DNA from: Pomphorhynchus laevis
Lineage: Eukaryota; Acanthocephala; Palaeacanthocephala; Echinorhynchida; Pomphorhynchidae
DNA length: 64,000 nt
Assembly: GCA_012934845.2 (NCBI GenBank)
Contig: WNNJ02000927.1
Span: 103,905 to 167,904, forward strand
Reading direction: 5' to 3'
In this document: piece after piece, positions 20,690-33,983 of the stretch
How positions within the stretch are numbered: the stretch's first letter is position 1
Layout of the letters: each line of letters begins with the position of its first letter
The notes under the pieces: generated by a model
Told to the model about the DNA's origin: nothing
Seen by the model: only the letters and a program-made list of their open reading frames with translations
Database searches by the model: none
Position numbers and translations under genes: made by a program

Positions 20690-23490
20690 TGTTTACCAGA
20701 CCTAAAATTTTCAATAAATGTGTTTTTTATGTTGGGTTTAAACTTATTATTGTTTGAGCAGTGATTTCGAATAATTAAAATTTACCGATGAAGCGATCAT
20801 ATTGGCATTCAGTGGATAACATCGGTACGACAAGATAATTGAAATATGATTTTTATAACTGGCGTTAAAAAGTAAATGCCTTTTGAGAAACATGTGTCAA
20901 CGTTAATTAATAATTTGCCATTTCAAATAGACTTATTTGAATGCACATTATCTGTCAATTAGTTAGCACCTTCTTTATTGATGATTCAAATAAATTTCTT
21001 GTTTTTGTGCAAAGTTAAAGACAATATGCAGTTTTTACTTGATTTTGACGTTACATTCACTACTCGGTGAACATTGTCGTAAAAATTACTAATGATGTTC
21101 TCTTCATTGTGAACAAAACGTCAAATTTAGTAAACTGCAGATTGTCTTTTATTTCCGTTTTATGTTTGTATTTAATCCTGCTAGCTGGAAAGGTGTTTAC
21201 TTTATTTGACAAATTAAGTAAACATAAACAAACTACATGTAAAAATATAAAACATGCACGTAAATAATAAACGGGTCAGCACGTGTGATGTTACTACCAC
21301 CTATATTATCAGACAGGAAATAAACAAAATATTAATTACAAGTGTTTCATGCGTTTTTATTTTACTCCATGATATAATCATCGAAATTATTGAATTTTAA
21401 CTTGATTGTTCATTATTTCTTCCAATTTACATGTAAACCAACATAAAATCAACTCAACGTGGAACCAGCGGCGCAAACGAGACAGTTGTTCGCAAGATGT
21501 TCACATGCTATAGTAAATGCACATTTTATGAATCCTTTAGATACATAAGCTACGTGTTCTGCCTCCGTGATCCATTACCGAAGAGACTTTCTCTCCTTTG
21601 ATTATTTTTAGATTTGTAAATATGATCAGACAGTTTTTGAATTTTTAGAACAATAGTGTTGATTATCACAAAAACCCTACATTTCATGTTGGTAAGCTTT
21701 ATAAAACAGTTCAATTTGTCCTGCAGATGATTATATTTTAGGGTAAATGCCAAACATTCGATTCTCCATTTCCATATTTATATTTACAATTTTTGGATTT
21801 TAGTTTATAGTTCTTCTTGTGGAAATTCAAAATTCTCCTTCCACCCTAAACTTTTCCTATATTAGCAGTTTTCTGACTTTTTCTAATGGAACATGTATTT
21901 TTTAATTTATTAATATTATTAGTGACTTTTAACAACAACACGATCGTAGCATAATGCACCATAATTTCAGGCGACCTCACTGTATCGCTAAAGTCATTTA
22001 ATTATTATGAAATTTACAATAAAATCACTGTATAAAAAATTAATACTTGATACAAAAATTATATAAAAATAATTTAATATTAATTAATACAAAAATTATA
22101 TAAAAAATTAACACTTGAAAAGGACAATATTGCAATAGTCAAAAATTTGTGAGCAATAATTTCTTATATTATTATACCTCTCGATGTTTAAACATACTTA
22201 AAAATTATAATTATATATTTTATTCTTTACATTATATTATTTTTTAGTGTGAATGATTGAAAGCAGATGAAGTTATACCTTATTACAGTTCAAATAATTT
22301 ACCTCATTGAACCTGTTTAGAGGAAAATCTATACAATGCCTTTTCAATTCACTGTGTAGTTTTATCTGCTTAGCACAATTGACACGAAGTGTTTTTTCAC
22401 TTGTTCATAAAAAACTTCACATTTATATTTTTTAGATCATTAAGCTAGTTTTATATTTCTAAAGTTATTACTTTAAAACAAACACGATCAGAATGGTTGA
22501 CAAGCTGTGAATAGTCAATTGCAATGTGCTCGTTTTGATAGATAATATCGGTGCAAAGATCTATCCGTCGATTGTCGTTACTACACACTGTATTTGTTTA
22601 GTAATAACAAGCATTAGGATGTTGCTTTAAATTTAAATCAATTTCCAATCATTTTTTGGTATTAATCAATTACATGTATCAGTTAGAGGATACCTAACCA
22701 ACATGCCTCAAATAAATAAAAAATTAAGCTATTTTCACTTAATATTTTATCTTGAAAAGGGTCACTGTGCATGATTGAAAAGATGCTTTTGTAAAATTTT
22801 AAAAAATAACTTTTCTCTTGCATTTTCACGATTGCACTTTTAACAGAATTTATCACAAATGCTTAATAAAGGGTTTGAAAGCTGTCTATTAGTAAAGTGA
22901 AGATGTTTTTGGTTTGAAAATCACAATTTGAGTTTTATTTTTAACAACTATAACCTAAATTAGTAAAAATAGTGTGTAAACGTTTAGCAAATGTTATAAT
23001 CTGATAAAAATGTATACATTGTTTCTCATTTTTAACATATTTTTCTGCATAAACGTTTAATTGTATCGACATTTATGCAAACTAAATAAGTAATAAAATT
23101 GTTCATTTTTTAAATCCTACTAATTCCTAACTTTTAGAAGTTACTTTCTATATTATTGGAATGTATTTAGCAATAATAACAGTTTAGAAAGACATTTATT
23201 TAAAATAAAAAACATCATATTTATTATTTTGTTAAATGACACTTTTAAATATGACATTTATAGAAAATGCTAAAGTTTTTTATGATAAAGTTTTTATCAT
23301 TATCACTCACTTTATTTTTTTAATTATTTTGTATTTAAAAAAATAATAAACTACCCCAATAAATGGAAAAATGTATAATAAAAATAAATTTTAATAAAAA
23401 TTATGAACATGAGAGGGCAGGAAATTTAAAATATTCGATTCTGAGTGCTGAGAATAAACTGGAGAAAAGAACACCTGAATTGGGTAAGAA
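20690..23490. other. long AT-rich stretch without recognisable gene
   Basis: Short open frames at 21067-21267 and 21550-21753 show no conserved motif. I see no clear repeats. It might be an intron of the gene suggested at 20.1-20.7 kb. Confidence 0.35.
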
Positions 23491-23499
23491 TGGAACTAC

Positions 23500-25276
23500 A
23501 AAAGTAAGGAGAGAAAGTATTTAAAAATTATTTGAAATATAGCTTTATTTGTGAGGTGGTGGATAATAAATAAAAATCATTGAGTTATGTATTTGAATAA
23601 ACTATTAAATGAAAGTATGAAGCCTACTAAGTTATTTAGACATCTATGTACACTCCATCCAAAAGTAAAAGATAAGCCAGCTAAGTTTATCCTAAGAAAA
23701 TCTTAAGAAATAAGACTGCACGGACAACATTTACTGGATAATTTTTATGTAACACTCGTTTATTAAAAGCTTCTTTTGAAATTGTTCTGGTAATCGCAAA
23801 AACTTAAAATCCTCATACAATAGAAGAAGGATTAATATTAATGGATGCAAACAAAATGTGTAAAATCCGTCTTGTCGACAAAATAGCAAACTCCTTAAAA
23901 TCGATTACGTGTTCTAATAATACCATAAAAAGAAAAATTGAAAATATGGGGAGCAATGTTAAAGAGGAATTGATTTATATAATCAAGCAAAGTAGCACTT
24001 TTGCGATCAAATTGGATGAGACTACCGACAATACAAAATCTTTTCTGCTGATGGTCTTTGTTAGATACCAACATGGATTTCAGCTCTTGGATGATTAACG
24101 TTTTTGGCGTGATCTTTTATCGCCAACTAAATGTGTTGATATATCAACAAGGTGACTTTTTTGTAGAAAATGGTATTGAATGGTCCAAATGTGCTTGGTT
24201 ATATACATTTGAAGCTGCTGCAATGACTGGAAATATATCAGGTTTACAAACAGGTAAAAACGGTGTCCAAACGCAATACCTATACATCACATAATACATA
24301 AATAACAACTCGCATTTAAACAAATGTGTCCTAAATTGCATGAGGTTTTAAAAGGAATTACTTGAATTGTTAATTATGTAGAGTCATGCTTTAAATACGA
24401 GACGTTTTGGAATCTTGTCAGATTGATGGGATCTGAACGTGAGGTATTATACCATAGAGTTGTCCAATGGATATCTCGAGGAATGGTTTTAAAGAGAGTT
24501 ATAAAGCTAAGTGATTAGCTAAGGGTAGTTTTCAATGAAAAAAAACGGAACTCTCTTATCTTCATGATGAACAGTGGATGTGCTTTGCATCATCTTTGGT
24601 TAATGTTTTTGATAAATTAAATGAACTAAATTTAGCCCTGCAAGGAAAAGAAAGTAATATACTAGTAATGAATATCAAACTCAATGAATATCAAACTCCA
24701 AGCATTTGAACAAAATATGGTTATTATTGTCAAAATATATTATTCAAGAAATAACTGGGATATTCCATGTCTGAATGAATATCTTACAAACAAGAATTTA
24801 TTTCTTTCAAATATAGTAAGAAATGTTATGCTCACACATTTGGACGAATCCTTAATGTTTTTAAAATATATTTTCTGGATTTGAACGAGTCTTTCAGATA
24901 TGATTGGATAAGAATGCATTTTGCCACTCCCTTAAACTATGATCACTTTACGTGGAAGAACAGGAAAAATAATTTATACAAGATCAGATAATTTACATAA
25001 ACCAAAATATTAGGAAAAAAGTCTATCCGAATTTGGGATAGGAAGACAACAAGAATATCCATTGATTACAAAAATGCATGCTGATATTAACGCCGTTAGC
25101 GACCACGTATATACGTAAAACAGCTTTTTGTTCATTTTTGGTGATAAAAAATAAATACCAGAACATGTGTTTCGATAAAAAATTTTGAAGATTCTCTGAG
25201 GGTTGGCATTTCTGATATTGAGCTTGATATTGATTTTCTACGCAGAAAAATGCAATTATATCCTTCTCATTAAATA
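23500..25276 (+). pseudogene. hAT transposase relic, ZBED5/SCAND3-like
   Basis: The plus strand keeps, across several frames, the landmarks of this transposase group: a BED-finger tail (LNESMKPTKLFRHL, then KVKDKPAKF), SNNTIKRKIENM, IKQSSTFAIKLDETTD (catalytic Asp region), FVRYQ, WSKCAWL, the C-terminal LMGSER and WISRGMVLKRV (RW-LSRG motif), and a C-terminal end RVGISDIELDI...PSH. The first BED cysteines are lost, and stops and shifts occur throughout, so it is dead. No terminal inverted repeats or 8-bp target duplication are evident. A domesticated host ZBED gene in decay is the alternative. Confidence 0.8.
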
Positions 25277-26265
25277 ACTACTACAATTTTTGAACTTCGT
25301 CTTTTATAATAATTAATATAAATTTTTTCTTATATTAAATTTTTATAATAAGTCGAACCTAAAAATCATTAGTTTATTTGAAAAACAATTTTAATGGTTT
25401 ATTTTTAAAATAAATCATTTGTTTATTTCAACAGTAAGCTAAAAATTTTGAAAACTATGCAAAACAATAACAACAATTTAACAACATAATAATTAAGATG
25501 GATCAGTAACATAATGCAGCGTGACACATTAGACATTCTCTTTGCATGCTCAATCGTTTGCTTGACCATGGCCCAATCGTTTGGTTTAATTGTTTGTTGG
25601 CTCATTTAGCTATGTTTTAATGTAATAAAGGAATGATTGTTGAATATCACTTTTGTTTTAAAACAATTTTGTGAATAAAACTGTTAAGGTATTTTATCTA
25701 AAGATCATATATTAATCTGTGCTATAAATCAGAATCTTAATGTGAAAATGACTGCAGCATTCATCTAAATATATAAATTACACCGAACTTTTTGGTAATA
25801 GGAAATAGTTTGTTGAAGAAATGTTTCTGCAAAGATCACAACTGAGAATTCGCTATATTGAGTAATCTGCATTTACAAATTCGTAAATTATCTAAACTAT
25901 GTTTAAAAACATTTTAAGGTGTAAATAAGAATAAGTAATGTTATAAATATAGGAAGTGTATATGGTGTAGAAAATGTAGGATTTCGGGTATGTTTTGCGA
26001 TCTTCATTATCACAATCGATTGTGCGAAGTATATATAGTGAATATTTTATATAAAACAATGATTAAATATTTAAAATGATCAAATATTAATCAAATAATC
26101 TTGATATTAATCTCAATTTATCAAATAATATTTGATCAAATGATCAAATATTATAAATCAAATATTTAAAAACCGAGTGAATGTATCTATTTACTCGGTT
26201 TTTTTAAACCGAGTTTTTTTTTATTATTTTTACATGAAAAAAGTTAAAATAAGAATAAGGTTTTA
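25277..26265. other. AT-rich, no gene
   Basis: No coding signal. A perfect foldback AAACCGAGT... / ACTCGGTTT lies at about 26169-26205. Confidence 0.35.
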
Positions 26266-26269
26266 GAAT

Positions 26270-26550
26270 AATAAGAATAAGATTTTAGAGTTTTGTCTCA
26301 AAACTTTAATTTTTGAATTATGTAATTAAAATTATTTTTCAATTTTTAATCACAATATTGTTCACTATTGTCATTATAAAATGTTCTTTGTTTAATAGAT
26401 TTGAATAAAAATTTGGATTTAGGTATTTTCGAAATTTCTGTATCCAAAACTGATGAAACATTGTTGGATATTAATAGAAAATTTCGAGCTATTTTAAATT
26501 AAAATTTTTATTAAAAAAATTCAATTTAACTTTAAATTACTAAAACGTCT
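26270..26550 (+). repeat. dispersed repeat, inverted partner at 30105-30375
   Basis: About 260 bp (TTTTGTCTCAAAAC, GGATTTAGGTATTTTCGAAA, GATATTAATAGAAAATTTCG) reappears in reverse orientation at 30105-30375 with roughly 90% identity. Family unknown. The pair flanks the LINE tails and a Naiad copy. Confidence 0.8.
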
Positions 26551-26554
26551 CAAA

Positions 26555-26760
26555 ATGATTGTAGCAGTCATTTTGAGACTAGCAGTCTCGAGAGACGTAA
26601 TGACCATCAAGGAGATTGAGAAGCGGATTTGTACAGCTAACGCAGCAATGCGTTATTTGTACAGGTCTGTCGTGGTGAAGCGGGAGTTGATTCTTCGCGC
26701 TAAGCTTTTGGTTTACCACGCAATCTTCGTTCCTATCTTAATTAATTGGGCTATTTAAAA
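26555..26760 (+). mobile_element. LINE ORF2 fragment (RTE-like C-terminal region)
   Basis: Plus strand: KEIEKRICTANAAMRYLYR, then KRELILRAKLLVYHAI and PIL. This is the conserved segment between RT and the C-terminus of many RTE/BovB-like LINEs (EI-x-x-RI...K...LY-x-x-V-x-P-x-LLYG). Only ~70 codons remain. Confidence 0.6.
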
Positions 26761-27065
26761 ATTCAATGAAAATTTTATTGAAAATCAATTAATTTAAAAC
26801 CAATTACTTTAATTTAATTGGGTTAAAAATTATTGTTACGCTTTATTTAATATAACAAATAAATACATATTTACAGTAATATGTATTTGTTATTACATTA
26901 AATTTAACAGCAACTTAATTTAATTAATTCAACAATGAATGTTAAATGTTAAGTGAATTCTGATTACTTTTTATAAATCATGATAGCACAGAAGCAAAAA
27001 TATAATTTTATTCATCGAAATCATTTCTTGACAATAACAACAAACAAACAATATACAATATTTCC

Positions 27066-27405
27066 ATGTCAACCACTGGTCCGGGTGTCGGGTCGTGGAG
27101 GCAGTGCACGAATCAAGCTACTCCAGACGGAGATCATGGGCGAAAGACCAGAGTTCTCTTTCAGATATCCCAAGGTGGTCTTCGGCCAGTTTCGAGATCT
27201 GATCTCTCCACCTGTATCGAGGTCTACCTCGAGGTCTCTTTCCAGAGAGTCCGGCCTGGAAAACCCTACGAGCAAGGCGATTCCTAGACATCCACAGAAC
27301 GTGTCCTAGCCACCTCACCTGAATTTTTGCGATGTGGAGAAGCAGCGACTTTACTGTGAGTTCATCCTGGATGACCGAATTTCTAACCTTATCTCTAAGA
27401 CTAAG
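27066..27405 (-). mobile_element. LINE ORF2 C-terminus fragment (RTE-like)
   Basis: Minus strand: LRDKVRNSVIQDELTVKSLL, IQVRWLGHVLWMSRNRLARRV and KRPRGRPRYRWRD, the classic tail of RTE-like ORF2 (RWLGHV...RPRGRP...RW). It stays open for about 110 codons. It lies opposite in orientation to the fragment at 26.55 kb and directly abuts the Naiad copy. Confidence 0.75.
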
Positions 27406-29107
27406 CTAGTAATGATAAAGCTAGTAATAAAGCAAATAATGATATTAATTGATAAAGCTAGTAATAATTTTGTCTTCATATGCAAAAAGCTTTATTATGA
27501 TATACTAATGAAAGAGGTTAATTCTAATGATTTAAATGTAAATTTAACATATGAACGTAGTGAGTTGAGTTTAGAAACAATTATTACAAGTCACTGTTCT
27601 ATAATGGATAAAAAGGGTAGAAAGTTTGAATTAGATAATAAAACTATTCCTATATTATATTGGAATCCAAAATTACATAAAAGTCTAATAAAACCTAGCT
27701 TCATATGTAGTGCGTTTAAATGTACATTAAAACCACTTTCTGTCTATATGAATAAAATACTTAAAGTAATTAAAGCACACTTTAAAAAATATTGCAAGGT
27801 AATCGAAATTAATACTGGTATAAAACACTATTTCAGTATTAATTCTACAAAAGAATTTTTAGAACAGACAAAAGGAATAAATTTTCAAAATATAAATACA
27901 TACGATTTTAGTATGCTTTATACAAATCTAGATTTAGCAGATATTAAAGATGCATTAGAAAAATTAATTAATATTATATTCGGAAAACAATATACATATG
28001 TTACAATATCTAAAACGACTATCTAACAAAAATTAAACCATCAAATAAATATAAATATATGGATAAAATTGAATTAATAGAATCCTTAAATATTTTGATA
28101 AATCAAAATTATTTAAAAGTAGGGACATCTATATTTAGACAAGTAAAAGGTGTTCCAATGGGTGGTAATAGTAGCCCAATTATAGCTGACTTGTTTTTAA
28201 GCTTTATAGAATATGAATTTGTTCATAACTGTGTAAAAACTAAATCTAAACAATATAAATATATGAAATATATGTTTCGATACATTGATGATATATGTGT
28301 ATTTAATTCTAATAATTTTTATTCAATTAGTGAGCACATTTATCCAGAAAGCCTTATTCTTAACAAAACCAATATTGATGATAAAGAAGATGTATATTTA
28401 GATATGAACATTAAATTAACATTAACTAAAACGACTATTAATTTATATCGTAAAGATGACATATTTAAATATATAAGAAACATGTTTGCATGAGCATTCA
28501 TGCATACCATGTAATATAAAATATAATACATTAAATAATAAAATTTTGAGAATTGCAACAATATGTAATGATATTGGCTTTCTTCAAAATCATTTAAATA
28601 ATTTATAATAGATACATATTTTAAACTAGGTTACTATAAAAATAACATCAAGCAGAAAATAGTAAAATATATAAATCAACACAATAATATAAAGAATAAA
28701 TTTAAACTCTTAAGTGGCAAATTTTTATGGATGGATAATAAATAATATACTTTGCATTAGAATAAGATACTAGATAGTTATTTCAGAGGAAATACATCAT
28801 TAGCAAGTATTTGGCCTCGCTGCTATGTTGGCTAGAGGAGTTAGGAGCCGAAACCTGATAGCATAGCAGTTTCTCCTGATGACCTCTAATTCTTATTCTG
28901 ATACAACGTCTGTTATTTATTACTCAATTCATAAAAATGACGTTTATTTTAAATTTTATTTTTATTTTTTAACTTGATTTAAATTATAGAAAATCTAAAA
29001 ACAATTATTAATTTTATTATTTAATTATTAAATTTTGATTTAGCATTATTATGTTTTGTTTATTTTATAATTATATTAAATACGTAGACTCAGTTAGCTG
29101 ATTTGAT
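27406..29107 (+). mobile_element. Naiad-type PLE copy, 5'-truncated
   Basis: Starts in the first RT block (IDKASNNFVFICK), after two extra repeats of the local AAAGCTAGTAATAA string, and runs to the common 3' terminus ACGTAGACTCAGTTAGCTG. Coding frame 27334-28026 covers PKLHK to TYDFSMLYTNLD. After one frame break, 28059-28493 covers GVPMGGNSSPIIADLF and YIDD; another break follows in the C-terminus. The nuclease half is absent. Nucleotide identity to the copy at 38-40.7 kb is high, so it is a young truncated insertion. Confidence 0.92.
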
Positions 29108-29639
29108 TGTGTTATTAATAATCAACAATTTTAGTACTTTATATACAAATTCACTTTATAAAGGAATCTTTAAACTAATTAATTTACGCTTAGAACGGTG
29201 TCACAGTACGAATGATTGAAGGCTTAAAATGCATATCTTAAAAAACCAATTTTCAATTAAATATAAATGAATGACAAAATAGAATTCATTGCAACTATAT
29301 ATATGTAACATCAAATTATATTTTTTAAACATATATATTTATTTTTGTATATAATATATATGTAACATCAAATTATATTTTATATATACATGGATCTATA
29401 CACGTTATGTATAGATTAGATAATACTAAATTTAATACAATGATTAAAGTGGTCTACACATGGTATGATAAATTTTAAAGTTAACAGTTTTTATATGTAC
29501 ACTATGATAAAAATTATAATTGCCTTAAATGATAATTATATCAAGCTTAAATGTATCTAATTTATGCACTATAAGCAAATTTATTTAAGTTAAAAAATTA
29601 TGGATGTTAACAAAGAAAACATATATAACAATTTATTTA

Positions 29640-29880
29640 TATATCCACTTTATGGATGGATAAATAAACAATATGCTTTGTATTAAACTAAGATACACAA
29701 GATAATCAAATTTAATCAGAAGAAATACGTAATTAGCATGTATTTCGCCCCGTTGCTATGTTGGGTCAAGGAATATGGGCCGAAACCTGATAACATAAAA
29801 GTTCTGCCTGATAATCATTAATCCTTATTCTGATACATCGTATGTTATTTATTGTAAATTCATGACCTTTTACATTAGGC
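29640..29880 (+). mobile_element. Naiad 3' end fragment
   Basis: Begins in the last codons of the ORF (TGGATGGATAA) and covers the structured part of the 3' UTR with GGGTC, CGAAACCTGATAACAT and CCTGATAATC. More diverged than the neighbouring copy. Its UH dinucleotide is UC rather than UA. Confidence 0.75.
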
Positions 29881-30104
29881 GTATTTTTGCTATTTACAAA
29901 TAAATGTTTGCAAAATATTGATTTTACTGACACGTTTTCACATATAAAATTTTTTTATGAAGTTGTGGAAAAATAATCGATTTTAATTTTTATTAAAACA
30001 ATTAAAAATCCAATAAAAACCATATTTCATAAAGCAAAACTTATAAATTTTGATAACATTATACAATTTCATATTACCTCTGACACAAATATCAGATCAG
30101 CTTG

Positions 30105-30375
30105 AGAAGTTTTAGCAATTTAAAGTAAAATTGAATTTTTTAATAAAAATTTAAATTGAAAATAGCTCGAAATTTTCCATTAATATCCAACAATGTCTCA
30201 TCAGTTTTGGATACAGAAATTTCGAAAATACCTAAATCCAAATTTTTATTCAAATCGATTAAACGTATCACTTTTTACAATGGCAACAGTGAACAATATT
30301 GTGATTAAAAATTGAAAAATAATTTTAATTACATAATTCAAAAATTACAGTTTTGAGACGAAACTCTAAAATCTT
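30105..30375 (-). repeat. dispersed repeat, inverted partner of 26270-26550
   Basis: Reverse-complement copy of the 26.3-kb repeat, about 270 bp, with a few short indels. Unknown family. Confidence 0.8.
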
Positions 30376-30617
30376 GCAAGGATTATTTAAGCGCTGATAT
30401 AATAAGCAACGGGCATTCCTCAATTTTTAGCCATTTCAACTGTCATTCACCCTCTTCCTTTATTTCCCTTCCCACTATTATCCTCTCCTAATCACATTGC
30501 AATTTGCCCTCCTTTACAATAATATATTTAAATCTAATTGCATTAAATCTATTCAACTTAATAAAAATATTAATTGCTAATAAATTCTAAACCCACAATC
30601 TTCTTCCATTTCAAATA

Positions 30618-30826
30618 TATAGTTATTACAGGAACAAAAAAGCATGAATTATCCTTTATTGTAAAATGTTTCACAATTTAAAATGTTTCACAATTTTTTG
30701 AAAAAAATTGTGAAACATTTTATTGTAATCCTGATGGTGATAGCAGGAGCTATTGAAATCTAGAACTTTTTATCAAATAAAGGATAATTTCTGCTTCTTT
30801 GTTCCTGTAATAACTAAATATTAATT
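30618..30826. mobile_element. MITE-like foldback element
   Basis: Terminal inverted repeats of about 40 bp (TAGTTATTACAGGAACA... and its complement, continuing to AATTATCCTTTAT) enclose ~130 bp with a second foldback, AAATTGTGAAACATTTT. Noncoding. I could not define a target duplication, so the superfamily is open. Confidence 0.65.
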
Positions 30827-31340
30827 GCATTTAATTTACACAACTTAATAAACAAATATAATAGATTAAAAATCTACCCGATTAAATAAAATATTTACTG
30901 CATTATATTTACACAATTAAATAAACAAATATAATTGCATTGAATCTACACAACTAAGCAAAATATTTATTTATTTTTTATATTTACACAATTAAATAAT
31001 CAAATATAATTGATTTAAAATCTACGCAATTAAATAAAATATTTATTGCAATAAAATTACACAATTAAATAAACAAATATAATTTATTTAAAATCAACAC
31101 AAATAAATAAAATATTCACTGCATTAAATTTACATAATTAAAAAATTTAATCGAATTAAAATATACACATTCAAATAAAATATTTATTGCATTAAATATT
31201 CACAATTATATAAAAAAATAAAATTGATTTAAAATCTGCACAATTAAATAAAATATTTATTGCATTATATTTAAACAGTTAAAGAAACAAATATAATTGA
31301 TTTAAAATCTATACAATAAAAGATTTTACGTTAATTTGCA
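30827..31340. repeat. AT-rich satellite array 1
   Basis: Imperfect tandem units of roughly 70-75 bp built from TTTATTGCATTAAATTTACAC, AATTAAATAAACAAATATAAT and TGATTTAAAATCTACAC. Units vary in length and lose pieces. No ORF. Confidence 0.8.
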
Positions 31341-31613
31341 CAATTAAAATGTATATATTGCTATATCGAGTTATTTGTAAAACTTGCTTGCTTTTAATAC
31401 ACTTGTTTGTTAACAACGGTTGAATGATTCGATTTATAATAGACAAAATACTATTTCCTATTTTACACATCTAATTATAATCCGGTGGCATTCGTGAATG
31501 CTAACTGCATCAGAGATAATGATTTACATTTGCGTATGCTACATTATTCCGAATACAATTAAATTTTGAAGTAGTTTCGTTGTTTATATTTTGAAGTAGA
31601 AAATTGCATTTCA
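31320..31613. repeat. downstream flank of array 1, duplicated at 33668-33983
   Basis: About 290 bp (AAAATGTATATATTGC to AAAATTGCATTTCA) recur 2.35 kb further on, close to identical apart from one short replacement. Array and flank were duplicated together. Confidence 0.85.
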
Positions 31614-32509
31614 AGTTTGTTTAAACTAAACATGCAGTTAAAGAAAATGTACATAGCTTAATTGTACACCTATAGTAACCATGCTTAGTTTACTTAACAA
31701 ATTTTTAAATATTTATTAAAATAAATTTAGATAAGTGAATCGCTGTGAATACTGATTTCCGTTATCGTTTTTCTATCAAATATTATTTCACTTCAAATTC
31801 AAAATACCGATGCTGTTTTTATCTTTAACTCTTTAAAGTGACGATAACTAGAGTTTCATAGTTACAATCATGAGAGCTTAGAAAAAAATTCAAGTGTATT
31901 AATATTTTAATTGTTTTAGTATGAATTTGCTTTGATGCCGATGAAACCAAACGAGTATAAGTTTAAAATAATAAAAAAATATTCAATTTAATTTAGATAG
32001 TGATGTATCGTAAAATCGTATTTTATCATACTTATTTCGCTACATTAATTTTGTTTTGTCGTGATTATAGGTCGATGAATATAAAGTACGAAACAAAAAA
32101 TTTAAATGACAAAATTACATACAATATTAAAAAATTAGAGCGCATATTATGTTTTATTCTTATATATATGTCAAATACCTCATTATTTGTGATCTATTCG
32201 ATGTATAAACATTTTTTAATTTATAATATACATTTGCATTTAAAATCTGCTATACTTTTATCGGCGACTACTATGACATATTCCGTTTTTAAGTAATACA
32301 TAAGAATAAGCGAAATTTTGAAGTAATTTATGTATTGCAATTAATTTTTATTTACATGGCAAATTTTAATTTTAAATTTTGTTATTTTGTATTTATAAAA
32401 ACATTTTTAAAGTTTCAAATACATTTTTCTCCGGAATTTTAATACTTATAACAAAACAGACGATATTCTGATTATCGATCAATTATCCTCCACTTCATTT
32501 AGTATCCAC
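31614..32509. other. spacer between satellite arrays
   Basis: AT-rich. A 98-codon frame at 32000-32296 has the low-complexity composition of chance AT-rich ORFs, and I do not call it a gene. Confidence 0.35.
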
Positions 32510-33667
32510 TTAAGAAATATAAATTTGTTTTATTAAATAAAACAATTATTACATTAAATTTACACAATTAAATAAACACATATAATTGATTTATAATCTA
32601 CACATTCAAATAAAACATTTATTGAATTAAATTTACGAAATTAAATAATGTAATACAATTAATTTTAAATCTACACAATTAGATAAAATATTTATTGCAT
32701 TAAATTTACACAATTAAATAAACAAACATAATTGATTTATAATATACACATTTAAATAATACATTCATCGCATTAAATTTACGAAATTAAATAAAGTAAT
32801 ATAATTAATTTTAAATCTACACAATTAGATAAAATATTTATTGCATTAAATTTACACAATTAAATAAACACATATAATTGATTTATAATATACACATTTA
32901 AATAATACATTCATCGCATTAAATTTACGAAATTAGATAGACAAATCTAATTGCATCAATTCTACTTTAAAATCTGCGCAATTAAATAAAATATTTATTG
33001 CATTATATTTGCACAATTAAATAGACAAATCTAATTGCATTATATGTACACAATTAAGCAAAATATTTATTGCATTATATTTATATAATTTAATGAACAA
33101 ATCTAATTGCATTAAATCTACTCAATTTAATAAAAATATTTATTGCATTAAATTTACACAACTAAAAAATATAATTGATTTAAAATCAACGCGATTAAAT
33201 TAATTATTTATTGCCTTATATTTACACACTAATATAGAGAAATAAAATTGATTCGCAATTTACACATTTTAATAAAATATTTATTGCATTAAATTTACAC
33301 AACTAAAAATAAATATAATTGGTTTGAAATTCTTTCAATATAATAAATTATTTATTGCATTATGTTTACACAATTAAATAAACAAATATAATTGATTTAA
33401 AATCTGCGCAATTAGATAAACACATATAATCGCATTAAATCTACACAATTAAAAAATATTCATTGCATTATATTTACACAATTAAATAAACAAATATAAT
33501 AAATTTAAAATCTGCGCAATTAAATAAAATATTTAGCATTATATTTACACAGTTAAATAAACAAATATATTTGATTTAAAATCTGCGCAATTAAATAAAA
33601 TATTTATTGCATTATATTTAAACAGTTAAAGAAACAAATATAATTGATTTAAAATCTATACAATAAA
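32510..33667. repeat. AT-rich satellite array 2
   Basis: The same unit as array 1 in the same orientation, roughly fifteen imperfect copies. Recurrent blocks are GCATTAAATTTACACAATTA and GATTTAAAATCTGCGCAATT. Longer than array 1, as expected after unequal exchange. Confidence 0.8.
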
Positions 33668-33983
33668 AAATATTACATTAAGTTTGCACAATTAAAATGT
33701 ATATATTGCTATATCGAGTTATTTGTAAAACTTGCTTGCTTTTAATACACTTGTTTGTTAGCAATCGCTAAATAATATGATAGACAAATCAAATCAGCTA
33801 ACTGAATCTACTTATTTAAACTTTTTCCTACTTTACACTTCTAATTATAATCCGGTGACATTCGTGAATGCTAACTGCATCAGAGATAATGATTTACATT
33901 TGCGTATGCTACATTATTCTGAATACAATTAAATTTTGAAGTAGTTTTGATGTTTATATTTTGAAGTAGAAAATTGCATTTCA
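33668..33983. repeat. downstream flank of array 2
   Basis: Second copy of 31320-31613. The difference is at 33785-33815, where a short Naiad-terminus-like string replaces the local sequence. Confidence 0.85.
33785..33815 (-). mobile_element. minimal Naiad terminus (about 28 bp)
   Basis: CAAATCAGCTAACTGAATCT matches the extreme 3' end of Naiad and is absent from the otherwise matching duplicate at 31.4 kb. It looks like an ultra-short insertion made after the duplication. Confidence 0.6.

Noticed and set aside
26448-26500. CTGATGA near GAAA in the 26.3-kb repeat as a ribozyme
   Set aside because: No stem II or stem I pairing in either order; CTGATGA alone is common by chance in this sequence.
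32000-32296. 98-codon frame as a membrane protein gene
   Set aside because: Composition is what chance AT-rich ORFs give (Ile, Tyr, Leu, Lys, Phe); no start context, splice sites or motif.
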